Source: Stigonema ocellatum SAG 48.90 = DSM 106950 | GTDB lineage: Bacteria; Cyanobacteriota; Cyanobacteriia; Cyanobacteriales; Nostocaceae | Length of the DNA: 64,000 nucleotides | NCBI GenBank assembly: GCA_016903675.1 | Contig: JADQBA010000027.1 | Location: forward strand, 12,006-76,005 | Reading direction: 5' to 3' | Part shown: in pieces, positions 35,145-43,380 of the stretch | Numbering within the stretch: position 1 is the stretch's first letter | Layout of the letters: every line of letters begins with the position of its first letter | The notes under the pieces: model-generated | What the model was told of the DNA's origin: nothing | Database searches by the model: none | What the model saw: only the letters and a program-made list of their open reading frames with translations | Program-made: the position numbers and the translations under genes

Positions 35145-37667
35145 ATGTCTGAGCAAACCTTAGTAGCCGCTCTTGAACTAAACTACCGATTTTTAATGCT
35201 CACACATATAGTGTGTGCCGATCAGCAAATTCACAATGCAGAGGCAAAAGCTCTACAGCAACTAACACACCAGACCAACATAGGACAGCGCACCATCGAA
35301 GAGATGGAGAAGATACTGGCGCAAGATGAACACCTGCTAAGTGTGGAGGATGTGGCGCGTAGAGTCCCGCCGGGTCAACAGAGTGAGGTCATGCGGCAAA
35401 TGCTGGCGATCGCCCATGTTGACGGTTTCTTTTCACCGTTAGAGCGTGAGATGGTGGGGCTGGTAGGAGGGATTTGGAATTGGTCTAAGGGCGAAATAGA
35501 GCGGTTTATTCAACAAGCAGAAGACTTCGGTGCTGTGAAAAGCTCTGTTGATGACGACAATAATCAACGAGGACTTTCTGTTGGTGCGCGTTTTGTAAAA
35601 GGAGCGGATTCTATTTTATCACGCGGACTTGTGGACAATTTAGCAAAAATAGTCCCTGGAAATGTCGGACGCCAAATTGAAGAATTGCGACGGGAAATTT
35701 TATTAGCTGGACCAGAATATGATGACGCCATTCAGCAATGTGCAGCGATCGCCACTGAAGATTACAAGTTTGCAGAAGTTGCTCTTAAAGGAACTCGGTT
35801 AGCACTTAACAATTTGGGCAAAGGTCTCCAAGACCAAGTCGCAGCTATCCAAAGTAAAACAACTCGTAAGGGTGAAGCTAAAACTGCACTGGAGGTAGCA
35901 AAGCAGCTTGAGACGACCAGAAAGGCTCTCATGGTAGAAATTCTTAAAGAAATTGAAAGTTTAAGCGAATCGCTTTCTGCTAAGCAACGCGCTCTCAATC
36001 ATTTCAGCATCGCTTTTATGGGTAAAACCAAAGCTGGAAAAAGCACTCTTCATGCCATTATTACAGGTGAAGGCTGGGAAGCTATCGGTGTAGGTAAACA
36101 GCGTACCACTCGTTTGAATCGAGTGTATGAGTGGAAAAATATTCGGATTATTGATACTCCTGGAATTGGTGCACCTGGAGGCAAAACAGATGAAGAAATC
36201 GCCCAAAGTGTTATCGAAGAATCTGATGTGATTTGTTATGTGGTAACAAATGACAGCATCCAAGAAACCGAGTTTAATTTTTTGCAACTGTTAAAGAAAA
36301 AAGCCAAACCGCTAATTATTCTGCTGAATGTTAAGCATAACCTGCGCGACTCTCGACGTTTAGAGCATTTCTTAAAAGAGCCAGATAAACTATTTGCTAT
36401 AGAAGGAACAAGTGGTCTTGGTGGACACATTGAGCGCATTCGTCGCTATGCTCAACAGCATTACGCTAACGACTACTTTGATATTATTCCGGTCATGCTT
36501 CTCGCGGCGCAGCTTTCCCGCGAACCAGAACACAAAGAGCTTAAAGATAACCTCTTCAAGGCTAGCCGGATGCAGAATTTTCTTGATTCAATCCGCGTGT
36601 CTCTGGTTGAACATGGACCTATCAGGCGATCGCAAACCTTGCTCGGTTCTACAGTAGGTGTAATTGACAACCCTTATAAATGGGTGAATCAACAAGCCCA
36701 ACTCTATCAGCAGTTGACAGATACACTAAAAACCAAGCGTGATACGATCCGCAAAGACATCCAAAAAGCAGCAAAGGACAATAGTGCATCTTTACTGCAA
36801 TACATCGAGGCGATTTTTCAAGATGCTTTAAATGCTATTCCATCCTTTGCAGAAGACCATTGGGACTCGAACGAGATGGATTTGAAGCTTGGTTGGGAGC
36901 AAAAACTTAAAGCTATCCACTTTGATGAGCGCTGGAAAAATGCCTATGAGGAGACTAGCAAAAAATTCAATAAAGAAGTTCAAGAAGTGCTTGAGGAAGT
37001 GGGGAATGAATTACAACTGATTGCTAAACTAGGCGGTGGGAATTTCACGTTTACTGAGCAGGATTCAAATAATTTTCGAGATTTCCTGCGAATAGGTAGA
37101 AACATTCTGGGGATAGCAGGTGCTGTTATAACTAAGTTTGCCCCTCCTATTGGCATTGCTATTGGGATTGCAGCTACAATTGTTGGCTTGATGACCGAAC
37201 TTTTCAAATCTAAAGCTGAAAAGCGCCGGGAAGCTGTCCAAAAAATATCAAATTCATTATCTAGTCAACTCAACAATTATCACCAAACGACTCGCCAGCA
37301 GGCTAAGGATGACTTTGGTAAGTATTGTGATGCTGTAGCCATGAACATGAACACCTACTTTGACGAATTGATTCAAGGTTTAGAAGCTATTATTGAACAG
37401 CTTGAAACAGCCAAAAGTAAATTAGATGGAACTGCTAATTATCTTAATCGTGCTTACGCCAAGCGAATCATTGATTGGTGTCTTGATAAATACGAACCAC
37501 TGACTGACGAGCTTATTTATAAAAACATTGCCAAAGTTAAACGTGATTTTGGGCGCAGCATGACTATTGAAACAAAATTAGACTTGCATCTCAAAAAATC
37601 ACAGAGTGTTCTCAACCGAGTTCTGCAAGAGGACGTTTCCATTAAAAGTATCAAATCTTCCAAATAG
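35145..37667 (+). CDS. dynamin-like GTPase with TerB-like N-terminal domain
   Basis: The 840-residue protein begins with a TerB/DjlA-like helical domain (LTHIVCADQQIHNAEAKAL; AIAHVDGFFSPLEREMV; about 1-130). A helical linker and a GTPase domain follow: G1 GKTKAGKST (293-301) and G3 DTPG (337-340). At the G4 site there is NVKH (395-398) instead of NKxD, so nucleotide specificity may be relaxed. A hydrophobic hairpin (about 653-690, GIAGAVITKFAPPIGIAIGI) could insert in membrane, as in bacterial dynamin-like proteins. The next gene, 12 bp downstream, is a second dynamin-like GTPase, so they probably work as a heteromeric pair in membrane remodelling or phage defence (inference). Confidence 0.82.
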   Translation: MSEQTLVAALELNYRFLMLTHIVCADQQIHNAEAKALQQLTHQTNIGQRTIEEMEKILAQDEHLLSVEDVARRVPPGQQSEVMRQMLAIAHVDGFFSPLEREMVGLVGGIWNWSKGEIERFIQQAEDFGAVKSSVDDDNNQRGLSVGARFVKGADSILSRGLVDNLAKIVPGNVGRQIEELRREILLAGPEYDDAIQQCAAIATEDYKFAEVALKGTRLALNNLGKGLQDQVAAIQSKTTRKGEAKTALEVAKQLETTRKALMVEILKEIESLSESLSAKQRALNHFSIAFMGKTKAGKSTLHAIITGEGWEAIGVGKQRTTRLNRVYEWKNIRIIDTPGIGAPGGKTDEEIAQSVIEESDVICYVVTNDSIQETEFNFLQLLKKKAKPLIILLNVKHNLRDSRRLEHFLKEPDKLFAIEGTSGLGGHIERIRRYAQQHYANDYFDIIPVMLLAAQLSREPEHKELKDNLFKASRMQNFLDSIRVSLVEHGPIRRSQTLLGSTVGVIDNPYKWVNQQAQLYQQLTDTLKTKRDTIRKDIQKAAKDNSASLLQYIEAIFQDALNAIPSFAEDHWDSNEMDLKLGWEQKLKAIHFDERWKNAYEETSKKFNKEVQEVLEEVGNELQLIAKLGGGNFTFTEQDSNNFRDFLRIGRNILGIAGAVITKFAPPIGIAIGIAATIVGLMTELFKSKAEKRREAVQKISNSLSSQLNNYHQTTRQQAKDDFGKYCDAVAMNMNTYFDELIQGLEAIIEQLETAKSKLDGTANYLNRAYAKRIIDWCLDKYEPLTDELIYKNIAKVKRDFGRSMTIETKLDLHLKKSQSVLNRVLQEDVSIKSIKSSK

Positions 37668-37679
37668 GAGTAAACACAC

Positions 37680-39434
37680 ATGACTCAGAATAAACAAAAC
37701 TTCAACGCTGCTGCTGCTGGGGATAAGTTCAAGAAGACCTTGGTGAAATTTGATGATGTGCTAGTTCAAGGAAACCACCCTGAACTAACAGCTATCCGCA
37801 AAAAACTGCGTGAGGAATTGAAAGAGTATTGGGAGCAGGGAATTCTTACAGTAGCTTTTGTTGGTCAATATAACGCAGGTAAATCTACCACCATTTCTGC
37901 TCTCACAGGAAGGCGTGATATTCGCATTGATTCTGATATTGCAACAGACAAAACTGCTAGTTATGACTGGAACAGCATCAAGCTGATAGATACACCAGGG
38001 CTGTTTACAGACCGTATTGATCATGATGAGATTACTTATGAGGCTATTAATAAAGCCGACTTGTTGGTTTTCTGCCTCACTTATATGCTTTTTGACTCAG
38101 TGACAGCGGAAAATTTCAAGAAGTTAGCCTATGAAAAAGGTTATCGCTGGAAAATGATGCTTGTCATTAATAAAATGTCTGATGAAGCAGGAGAAGAGAC
38201 GCAAAAAATTGCCAACTATCGAAAAAGTCTAGCTGAAGCACTTAAACCTTACAGTATCGATGAATTTCCTATCTGCTTCATCGATGCTAAAGATTTTTGT
38301 GAAGGCGTAGACACACAAGAGGATTTTCTTATTGAAATCAGCCGTTTCCAAACTTTTATTGATGCTCTTAATAATTTTGTAGCTCGCCGTGCAGCGCTGG
38401 CTCGTTTCGATACACCGATTAGAATTGCCCTAGGCTGTGTTGATGAGGCTCAGTTGAGTTTCACTCGCAATTCTAGCGAAGACTCTGCTTTTTTGGAAGT
38501 CCTGACACGGTTATCTCGAACTGTGAGGAAAGAACGCGATCGCCTGCGAACCAAGGTGAAGAATATAGCTTTAGAAATGTCGTCCGCAGTTGCGAAGGAA
38601 GGCATAATCCTATCCACTGTTGTAGGAACAGAGCAAAACTTTGATATCCTTAATAAACAAGCTGAACTTCATGTGCAGAAACATTATGAGAAAGCCGAAA
38701 GTAAAATACAAGAAGTTGTTGATACAGCAGTTGAGTCGATCCGAGAAGAAGTTGAACAAGTGCTTTCAGGAAATTTAGTCCAGACCTTTGTAGCTTGTCT
38801 AGAAAAAAGTCAAAATGTATCTGGTGAGAATATAGATTCTAGTATGGATACAGAGCGGATTAAAGGTCAAGTAACTTGGCTACAAAATATTGCAGGTACA
38901 GCAGGAGTCGAATTGAGCAATTTTGCAACCAGGAGTTTTGTCAATACTGCAGGACAGGGTTTTCTTCGCTCTATAGATGTTGCAGGAAGTGGTCTACATC
39001 AGGGTGTTTTGGCTGTAGGAAAATTCGTCGGTTTTAAGTTTAAACCTTGGCAGGCGGTTGGTATTGCCAAAAATATTGGTAATGCTGCCAAGTTTCTTGG
39101 TCCTGCTGTGGCGCTGATTGCAGTTGGAGTCGATATCCATGCAAGCATACAGGAAAAGCAACGAGAGAAGCAAATGGCTGATGTTCGCCGCGATATTACC
39201 AGCCAGTTCCAAGCAATTGCCAAAGACCTGGAAAATCAGATAGAATTACAACTATGGGAAGTTGAATCACAGGTTTATGGCGAGATTGAAAAGCAAATTG
39301 CGATCGCTCGTCAGCTTGAAGTTAGTGCGATCGCGGCTTCAAATACTTGGGTCAAACAACTCGCAGAAATCCGCAAAGATTTTGAGTTGATTCTGGGCTA
39401 CATAACGAAGGCGACGGAAAATACCGTAATGTGA
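37680..39434 (+). CDS. dynamin-like GTPase, second member of the pair
   Basis: The 584-residue protein has complete GTPase motifs: G1 GQYNAGKST (62-70), G3 DTPG (104-107) and G4 NKMSD (164-168). Long helical regions follow (RTVRKERDRLRTKVKNIA; HEKAESKIQEVVDTAVESIREEVEQV-like) and a moderately hydrophobic segment FLGPAVALIAVGVDIHASI (about 475-490), the expected stalk and membrane-contact parts of a bacterial dynamin. It starts 12 bp after the previous gene, so the two are an operon. Tandem, unequal dynamin-like genes that act together are known in bacteria. Confidence 0.82.
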   Translation: MTQNKQNFNAAAAGDKFKKTLVKFDDVLVQGNHPELTAIRKKLREELKEYWEQGILTVAFVGQYNAGKSTTISALTGRRDIRIDSDIATDKTASYDWNSIKLIDTPGLFTDRIDHDEITYEAINKADLLVFCLTYMLFDSVTAENFKKLAYEKGYRWKMMLVINKMSDEAGEETQKIANYRKSLAEALKPYSIDEFPICFIDAKDFCEGVDTQEDFLIEISRFQTFIDALNNFVARRAALARFDTPIRIALGCVDEAQLSFTRNSSEDSAFLEVLTRLSRTVRKERDRLRTKVKNIALEMSSAVAKEGIILSTVVGTEQNFDILNKQAELHVQKHYEKAESKIQEVVDTAVESIREEVEQVLSGNLVQTFVACLEKSQNVSGENIDSSMDTERIKGQVTWLQNIAGTAGVELSNFATRSFVNTAGQGFLRSIDVAGSGLHQGVLAVGKFVGFKFKPWQAVGIAKNIGNAAKFLGPAVALIAVGVDIHASIQEKQREKQMADVRRDITSQFQAIAKDLENQIELQLWEVESQVYGEIEKQIAIARQLEVSAIAASNTWVKQLAEIRKDFELILGYITKATENTVM

Positions 39435-39594
39435 TGGAATTAAAGAGCGATCGTTGAAGGGCGCTGGGTTGGCTGCTTTCTTCATAGCAATTTTGGAATT
39501 TATGCTTTAACTTTTAGATTATGTATACCCTTTTATGGTACATCTTATTTTTTGTATTCATAAAAGTATAGTAATCTTTTGGTTATCTTGCAAA

Positions 39595-40104
39595 ATGCTG
39601 TGTTTAAAGTCATTTCCTAGTGCTGATTTATTTGACTCTTCTGAACTTGAAATGAAAGAAGAAATTTTTAGCAAATACAAGTATGCCTTAGGGTATATTG
39701 GTGTAGATTTTGAAAGGGAGGATGTGCAAGAAGCTCTCCTGGATTGTATTGACGGTTTTGAAGATGCTATGCGTGCCACTATTGCGTATTGGTACTGGCT
39801 AACAGAAAATTCTCAACCTTTCTATGCAAATGCTTGTTTTCTTCAAGCCATAGGTCAACGTTGGGATTCTCGATATTGGAAAGATGAATACTTAGACAAT
39901 CCTAATTTTAAAAACCCTTCCCTTGTGTGGTGGGAAGAAGCAGGAAGAGTCTGGGGATATGATTTACGCAATCAAATTATTGCTGATGTAAATATAGATG
40001 AACAAGGTGAGTATATTTTGTTTCACACTGGGAAGAGAATAAGCTTTTCTGTAGCTAGAAGATGGGGTTGGGAAAGATTAAGGGAATATGCGTTAACTAT
40101 GTGA
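39595..40104 (+). CDS. hypothetical protein downstream of the dynamin pair
   Basis: I do not recognise it. The protein is rich in Trp and Tyr (YWYW, SRYWKDEY, LVWWEEAGRVWGYDL) and ends RWGWERLREYALTM, which suggests a compact soluble domain. The frame is open from 39535, but the codons before 39595 give an odd hydrophobic leader without a Shine-Dalgarno; the start at 39595 or at 39652 is more plausible. It follows the second dynamin gene by 160 bp on the same strand and could be a third member of that operon. Confidence 0.45.
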   Translation: MLCLKSFPSADLFDSSELEMKEEIFSKYKYALGYIGVDFEREDVQEALLDCIDGFEDAMRATIAYWYWLTENSQPFYANACFLQAIGQRWDSRYWKDEYLDNPNFKNPSLVWWEEAGRVWGYDLRNQIIADVNIDEQGEYILFHTGKRISFSVARRWGWERLREYALTM

Positions 40105-40540
40105 ATGAATTATGAATTATGAATGATGAATTATGAAATTTTTAGAAATAGCAGAGGGTTTGCCCTGCACCTTGGAAGATGGGGGCAATTTGTGGATCGA
40201 GGGGGTCAGCTTCGTTCATATTTTGCTTGCATCGGTTTGCGTTAAAACACTGATGGTTACTCATAAGTAAGTCGGCACAAATAAATAAAGGTTTGTAGTT
40301 GCGCTTCAGCGCCCTAGATATGAGCGCTCTCCGCGCAACTACAAGCCCTTACTTGCATTAATATAGTTCGGTTTTTCTGTGTCGGTCTACTTATAGCAAT
40401 CCTAAATGATTTATAAACACCCAAGTCCTCAAAGTCCCCCAAGTATTCCTTGTCCCCCTCAGTATTGCTTTCCGGTAGACTCTCCCTTTACTGCGGATGA
40501 ATGTTTAGATGAAGATTTTTTACCTGATTAGTTATGATAA
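40105..40540. other. gene-free region with a 91-bp repeat
   Basis: Holds the first copy (40161-40251) of a 91-bp sequence repeated at 43223-43313, a GTAGTTGCGC...GCGCAACTAC inverted repeat (about 40294-40345), and TATAGCAATCC/ACCCAAGTCC repeat pieces. Confidence 0.6.
40161..40251. repeat. 91-bp direct repeat, left copy
   Basis: It runs from TGCCCTGCACCTTGGAAGAT to GCGTTAAAACACT and matches the right copy with three mismatches. On the minus strand both copies read ATG then NEADPLD-x-QIAPIFQGAG, with one of the changes silent and one Pro/Leu, as if both derive from the start of a gene. Confidence 0.8.
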
Positions 40541-40942
40541 TCAATCTATAAACAATCCAGCATCAACTTGGAAAAATTCACCCAATGCTTTCGCTTCTGC
40601 TTTACTAATTTCTCGCTTACCGTTGATAATTTCAGACACAACAGTACTCGAACCAATTACACCTATTAAATCAGTTTGTTTTAAATTTCGAGCTTCGATT
40701 AAATGGAGAAGCATTGATAATGGGGTTGTCTCACCCATTGGGTATTTTTCATCTTCATATTTCTCTATTAAAGCAATCAACAAGTCATATAAAGCCGATT
40801 CTTCAGATGTTCGGTTTTTTCGGTGTGCGAGTTCTTCGGCTATGAGTATTGCTTGTTCGTTTTCTGTATCATTTGTAATTACTTTTGGTTGATACTTAGC
40901 TAGTAAAAGTGCGTAAGTTTCTGGATTAAAAGTAAGGGTTAT
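40541..40942 (-). CDS. HigA-like helix-turn-helix antitoxin with ATA at the start position
   Basis: From 40942 the frame reads ITLTFNPETYALLLAKYQPKV, then NEQAILIAEELAHRKN and a HigA-type HTH (LIEARNLKQTDLIGVIGSSTVVSEIINGKREISK) ending FFQVDAGLFID. Family members begin MT-x-TFNPE-x-Y, so the natural start is at 40942, where the codon is ATA rather than ATG. AAGGAG lies about 10 nt upstream, at the correct place. The nearest standard start is an internal TTG (40783) that would cut the N-terminus. It lies 56 bp downstream of the PIN toxin on the same strand; no HigB toxin is adjacent. Confidence 0.7.
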   Translation of the reverse strand: MTLTFNPETYALLLAKYQPKVITNDTENEQAILIAEELAHRKNRTSEESALYDLLIALIEKYEDEKYPMGETTPLSMLLHLIEARNLKQTDLIGVIGSSTVVSEIINGKREISKAEAKALGEFFQVDAGLFID

Positions 40943-40998
40943 TTTTCCACTTCTCCTTATCGTATTCAGTGTGAGTTAAAATATATTTTACAAATCGA

Positions 40999-41424
40999 TC
41001 ATGAAGGAATTGACCAATCCACAATTTTTAAATTAGGGACTTTCTCAAAATCTTTAAGGTTACGCGTACAAACTGTACCATTTAAGGAAAGTGCAATGGC
41101 TGCTATTCTTAAATCTTGTGTACCAATACGAATTTTTTGCTTTAATAATTCGTTATAGATATCAAATGCGGCTTCATCAAAGTCAAGAATATTAGCTTGA
41201 CATAACCGATTAAATGTTTCTCTTAATAAAGAGTAAGCCGTAACTAATTCTTGCTTTGATTTTGCTCGTTTAATTACATCTAAACGACCGTACATCTGCT
41301 CAACAATAGTTATTATTGTGACTGCTATTTCTGAAGGATTTACAGCAGCTACTTTACTAACTACTACTGGATGACCTCGTTGTAGTAGCGAAATATGGTC
41401 AGTATCAAGTACCCATACTGTCAT
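40999..41424 (-). CDS. PIN-domain toxin (VapC type)
   Basis: The 141-residue protein has the PIN fold acidic residues: VLDTDHISLL (Asp7, Asp9 region), the Glu in TIVEQMYGRL, and IGTQDLRIAAIAL, ending TCN-like VCTRNLKDFEKVPNLKIVDW. Such proteins cleave RNA with Mg2+ and are held in check by a partner antitoxin. The small gene 27 bp upstream (41452-41826) is the likely partner. Confidence 0.9.
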   Translation of the reverse strand: MTVWVLDTDHISLLQRGHPVVVSKVAAVNPSEIAVTIITIVEQMYGRLDVIKRAKSKQELVTAYSLLRETFNRLCQANILDFDEAAFDIYNELLKQKIRIGTQDLRIAAIALSLNGTVCTRNLKDFEKVPNLKIVDWSIPS

Positions 41425-41451
41425 CTTATTTATACAATATAAAATATGCTC

Positions 41452-41826
41452 TTACTCTTGCGGAAAAGTATCTTCTGTTGATTTATCTAGTTCGTGTCGA
41501 TAGTTTTCTATAGCTGAGAGCATTTGCTCAAATTGTGGGTCATCTTTAAAAACTCCAGCCATTGCTAACCAGGGGTTTTTCTGCTCAGCAGATGGCAATT
41601 TTACTGATATTGAAACAATTTCTGCACCAGCTAGATGGGTTTCTAGACGTTGCTGAATTTGGGCTAATGCTGTTGTGCGGTCGCTTGCTTCAACTTGTAA
41701 TTCAGACCAACCCGGAACAATAGCAACTGTTCTGCCATCAGCTTCTTGCTTGACAATAACGTTTACTAAAACCTCACTATTGTCTTGGTTATTATTTTGT
41801 GATGTTACAGATGAAAAGGAATTCAT
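41452..41826 (-). CDS. antitoxin-like partner of the PIN toxin
   Basis: The 124-residue protein has a HicB-like beta-alpha part (ADGRTVAIVPGWSELQVEASDRTTALAQIQQRLE) and a C-terminal tail with NPWLAMAGVFKDDPQFEQML, the form of cyanobacterial proteins encoded directly before PIN toxins. The tail probably wraps the toxin active site. The gap to the toxin gene is 27 bp, so they form one transcript. The Asn/Gln-rich first 18 residues are likely disordered. Confidence 0.75.
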   Translation of the reverse strand: MNSFSSVTSQNNNQDNSEVLVNVIVKQEADGRTVAIVPGWSELQVEASDRTTALAQIQQRLETHLAGAEIVSISVKLPSAEQKNPWLAMAGVFKDDPQFEQMLSAIENYRHELDKSTEDTFPQE

Positions 41827-41879
41827 AACAATTTTTTCAGTTTATGCTCTTTAATTATAAACGAACCCGGATAAATACC

Positions 41880-42003
41880 AATACCGTTCAGTTAAGGCTT
41901 TGATCCCCCCTAACCCCCCTTAAAAAGGGGGGAATAAGCCCCCCTTTTTAAGGGGGGTTGGGGGGATCTTCAGTCTGTGAACACTACTAACTGAACTGTA
42001 TTG
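41880..42003. mobile_element. 124-bp MITE with an 11-bp target duplication
   Basis: The ends AATACCGTTCAGTTA (41880) and TAACTGAACTGTATT (41988) are complementary with one mismatch. The element is flanked on both sides by the direct repeat GGATAAATACC (41869-41879 and 42004-42014). Inside is a CCCCCTTAAAAAGGGGGG-type palindrome. Confidence 0.75.
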
Positions 42004-42082
42004 GGATAAATACCGGATTCAAAAACGCGATAGCTCCCATTCTCCACAAACATAAAGACGCACTAGCTAAGGAGGAACAATC

Positions 42083-42511
42083 ATGACAGAACAAACCATT
42101 TTTGAACAAAGCAGTGGTAACGTCTTTGCTGACCTCGGCTTGGAGGATGCAGAGGAACTTTTCACGCGAGGCAAAATCGGGATTCAGGTACTTCGCCTGT
42201 TAAAACAACGTAATTTGAAACAACGGGAAATTAGCAAACTTCTTGGCATTCCCCAGCCGGAAGTATCGTATTTGATGCGAGGCGAGTTTCAACGGTTCAG
42301 CGAAGGGAAACTTCTTACTTTCCTCAAACGCCTACTAGGATGCCTAAGAAAGTTGCTTGGGTTCTGGGGTCTAGCCCAGTTTCATCGGCTGGACGCCCTT
42401 GCTGCAAATCTAATATCTCCTGACGTGACCAAAATAATAAATAGGTGGTGGAACTCTATTACTAACAATATCTTTGTTATATATCTTAACCAAATTCTGC
42501 ACTTTCAATAA
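42083..42511 (+). CDS. XRE-family regulator with a replaced C-terminus
   Basis: Residues 1-84 form a HigA/XRE antitoxin (FEQSSGNVFADLGLEDAEEL; LKQRNLKQREISKLLGIPQPEVSYLMRGEF), with a good ribosome binding site AAGGAGGAACAATC before the ATG. From about 42333 the sequence no longer looks like the family, which normally continues for about 20 more residues. Instead a basic, Leu/Trp-rich foreign tail of some 58 residues runs into the convergent gene, overlapping it by 102 bp. DNA binding may survive. Confidence 0.75.
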   Translation: MTEQTIFEQSSGNVFADLGLEDAEELFTRGKIGIQVLRLLKQRNLKQREISKLLGIPQPEVSYLMRGEFQRFSEGKLLTFLKRLLGCLRKLLGFWGLAQFHRLDALAANLISPDVTKIINRWWNSITNNIFVIYLNQILHFQ

Positions 42512-43060
42512 TTCTTCTATTGTTTTATGATCTTCATGATTTTCATCCACAATACCTATGGAATTAACAATATCTTCAAGAATTAAATTTGATATTGTTG
42601 TCCTCGTAATAAAAATACCATAATCTTCTATATGTATTAGTTTATAATTAAAATGACTGTACTGACTTAAGTAATTATTCATTAGCTTTATTTGATTAGA
42701 GATTTTTTTATTACAGGCAATAATATAAAAATTATCCATTAAAAAACATATAAAATTATTAGATTTTGGGATTAAATATTTTCTTTTATCAAGAAAACCA
42801 TATGCTGCTATTAATTTTTTTATTAGTTCTTCTTCGATCCAAGAAAAGAATACGCAACAAACCTCTTCCTCATCAATTTTCAATCGGCGCTCCCAGACTT
42901 CATCATCGGTCAATTTTCGCTTTCTAGTTACTACCTTATAATTTACATTATAAAAATTGATTCGATGTAAATACTGCTCAATTTTTTCTTTTGCAATAAA
43001 GTCTAAGAGGTAGATTCCTGATTTTGAAATTCCAAATTTTATATTTCGATTAATAGGCAT
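42410..43060 (-). CDS. AT-rich hypothetical protein
   Basis: I do not recognise the 216-residue product. It is Ile/Asn/Lys-rich (very low GC compared with the rest), mixed alpha/beta, without a signal peptide. It starts MPINRNIKFGISKSGIYLL and ends YFGHVRRY. Two cysteines are adjacent (VCCVF). It overlaps the altered 3' end of the XRE gene, so the DNA that truncated the regulator probably arrived together with this gene. Composition suggests recent transfer from a low-GC donor. Confidence 0.55.
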   Translation of the reverse strand: MPINRNIKFGISKSGIYLLDFIAKEKIEQYLHRINFYNVNYKVVTRKRKLTDDEVWERRLKIDEEEVCCVFFSWIEEELIKKLIAAYGFLDKRKYLIPKSNNFICFLMDNFYIIACNKKISNQIKLMNNYLSQYSHFNYKLIHIEDYGIFITRTTISNLILEDIVNSIGIVDENHEDHKTIEELLKVQNLVKIYNKDIVSNRVPPPIYYFGHVRRY

Positions 43061-43380
43061 AGCATTAATAGCGAAATTGAAATTGATTTATTTTCGTCTA
43101 TGACTATAGGATGCCCAGAAGTATCTCATTTCTAACCTGCCTTTTAGGAGTGTTTTTAGTACATCTGTACTATTTTTCCCACTCCTTTCAGATTTGCTTA
43201 TACCACACGCTATCCTTTTGTATGCCCTGCACCTTGGAAGATGGGGGCAATCTGTAGATCGAGGGGGTCAGCTTCGTTCATATTTCGCTTGCATCGGTTT
43301 GCGTTAAAACACTTTTTTGTTTGTGCTGAAAGGGTTTCAGGCTGTGAGAGTTACTCATATGGGTTTGCGTTAAAACACTT
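43061..43380. other. gene-free region with the second 91-bp repeat
   Basis: Apart from the repeat copy at 43223-43313 it holds another TTTGCGTTAAAACACTTTT at about 43363 and a CCTTTTAGGAGTG...CACTCCTTT inverted repeat near 43139-43190. Confidence 0.55.
43223..43313. repeat. 91-bp direct repeat, right copy
   Basis: The sequence matches 40161-40251 in the same orientation. The two copies bracket the PIN/HigA/XRE/AT-rich cluster (3 kb). Confidence 0.8.
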
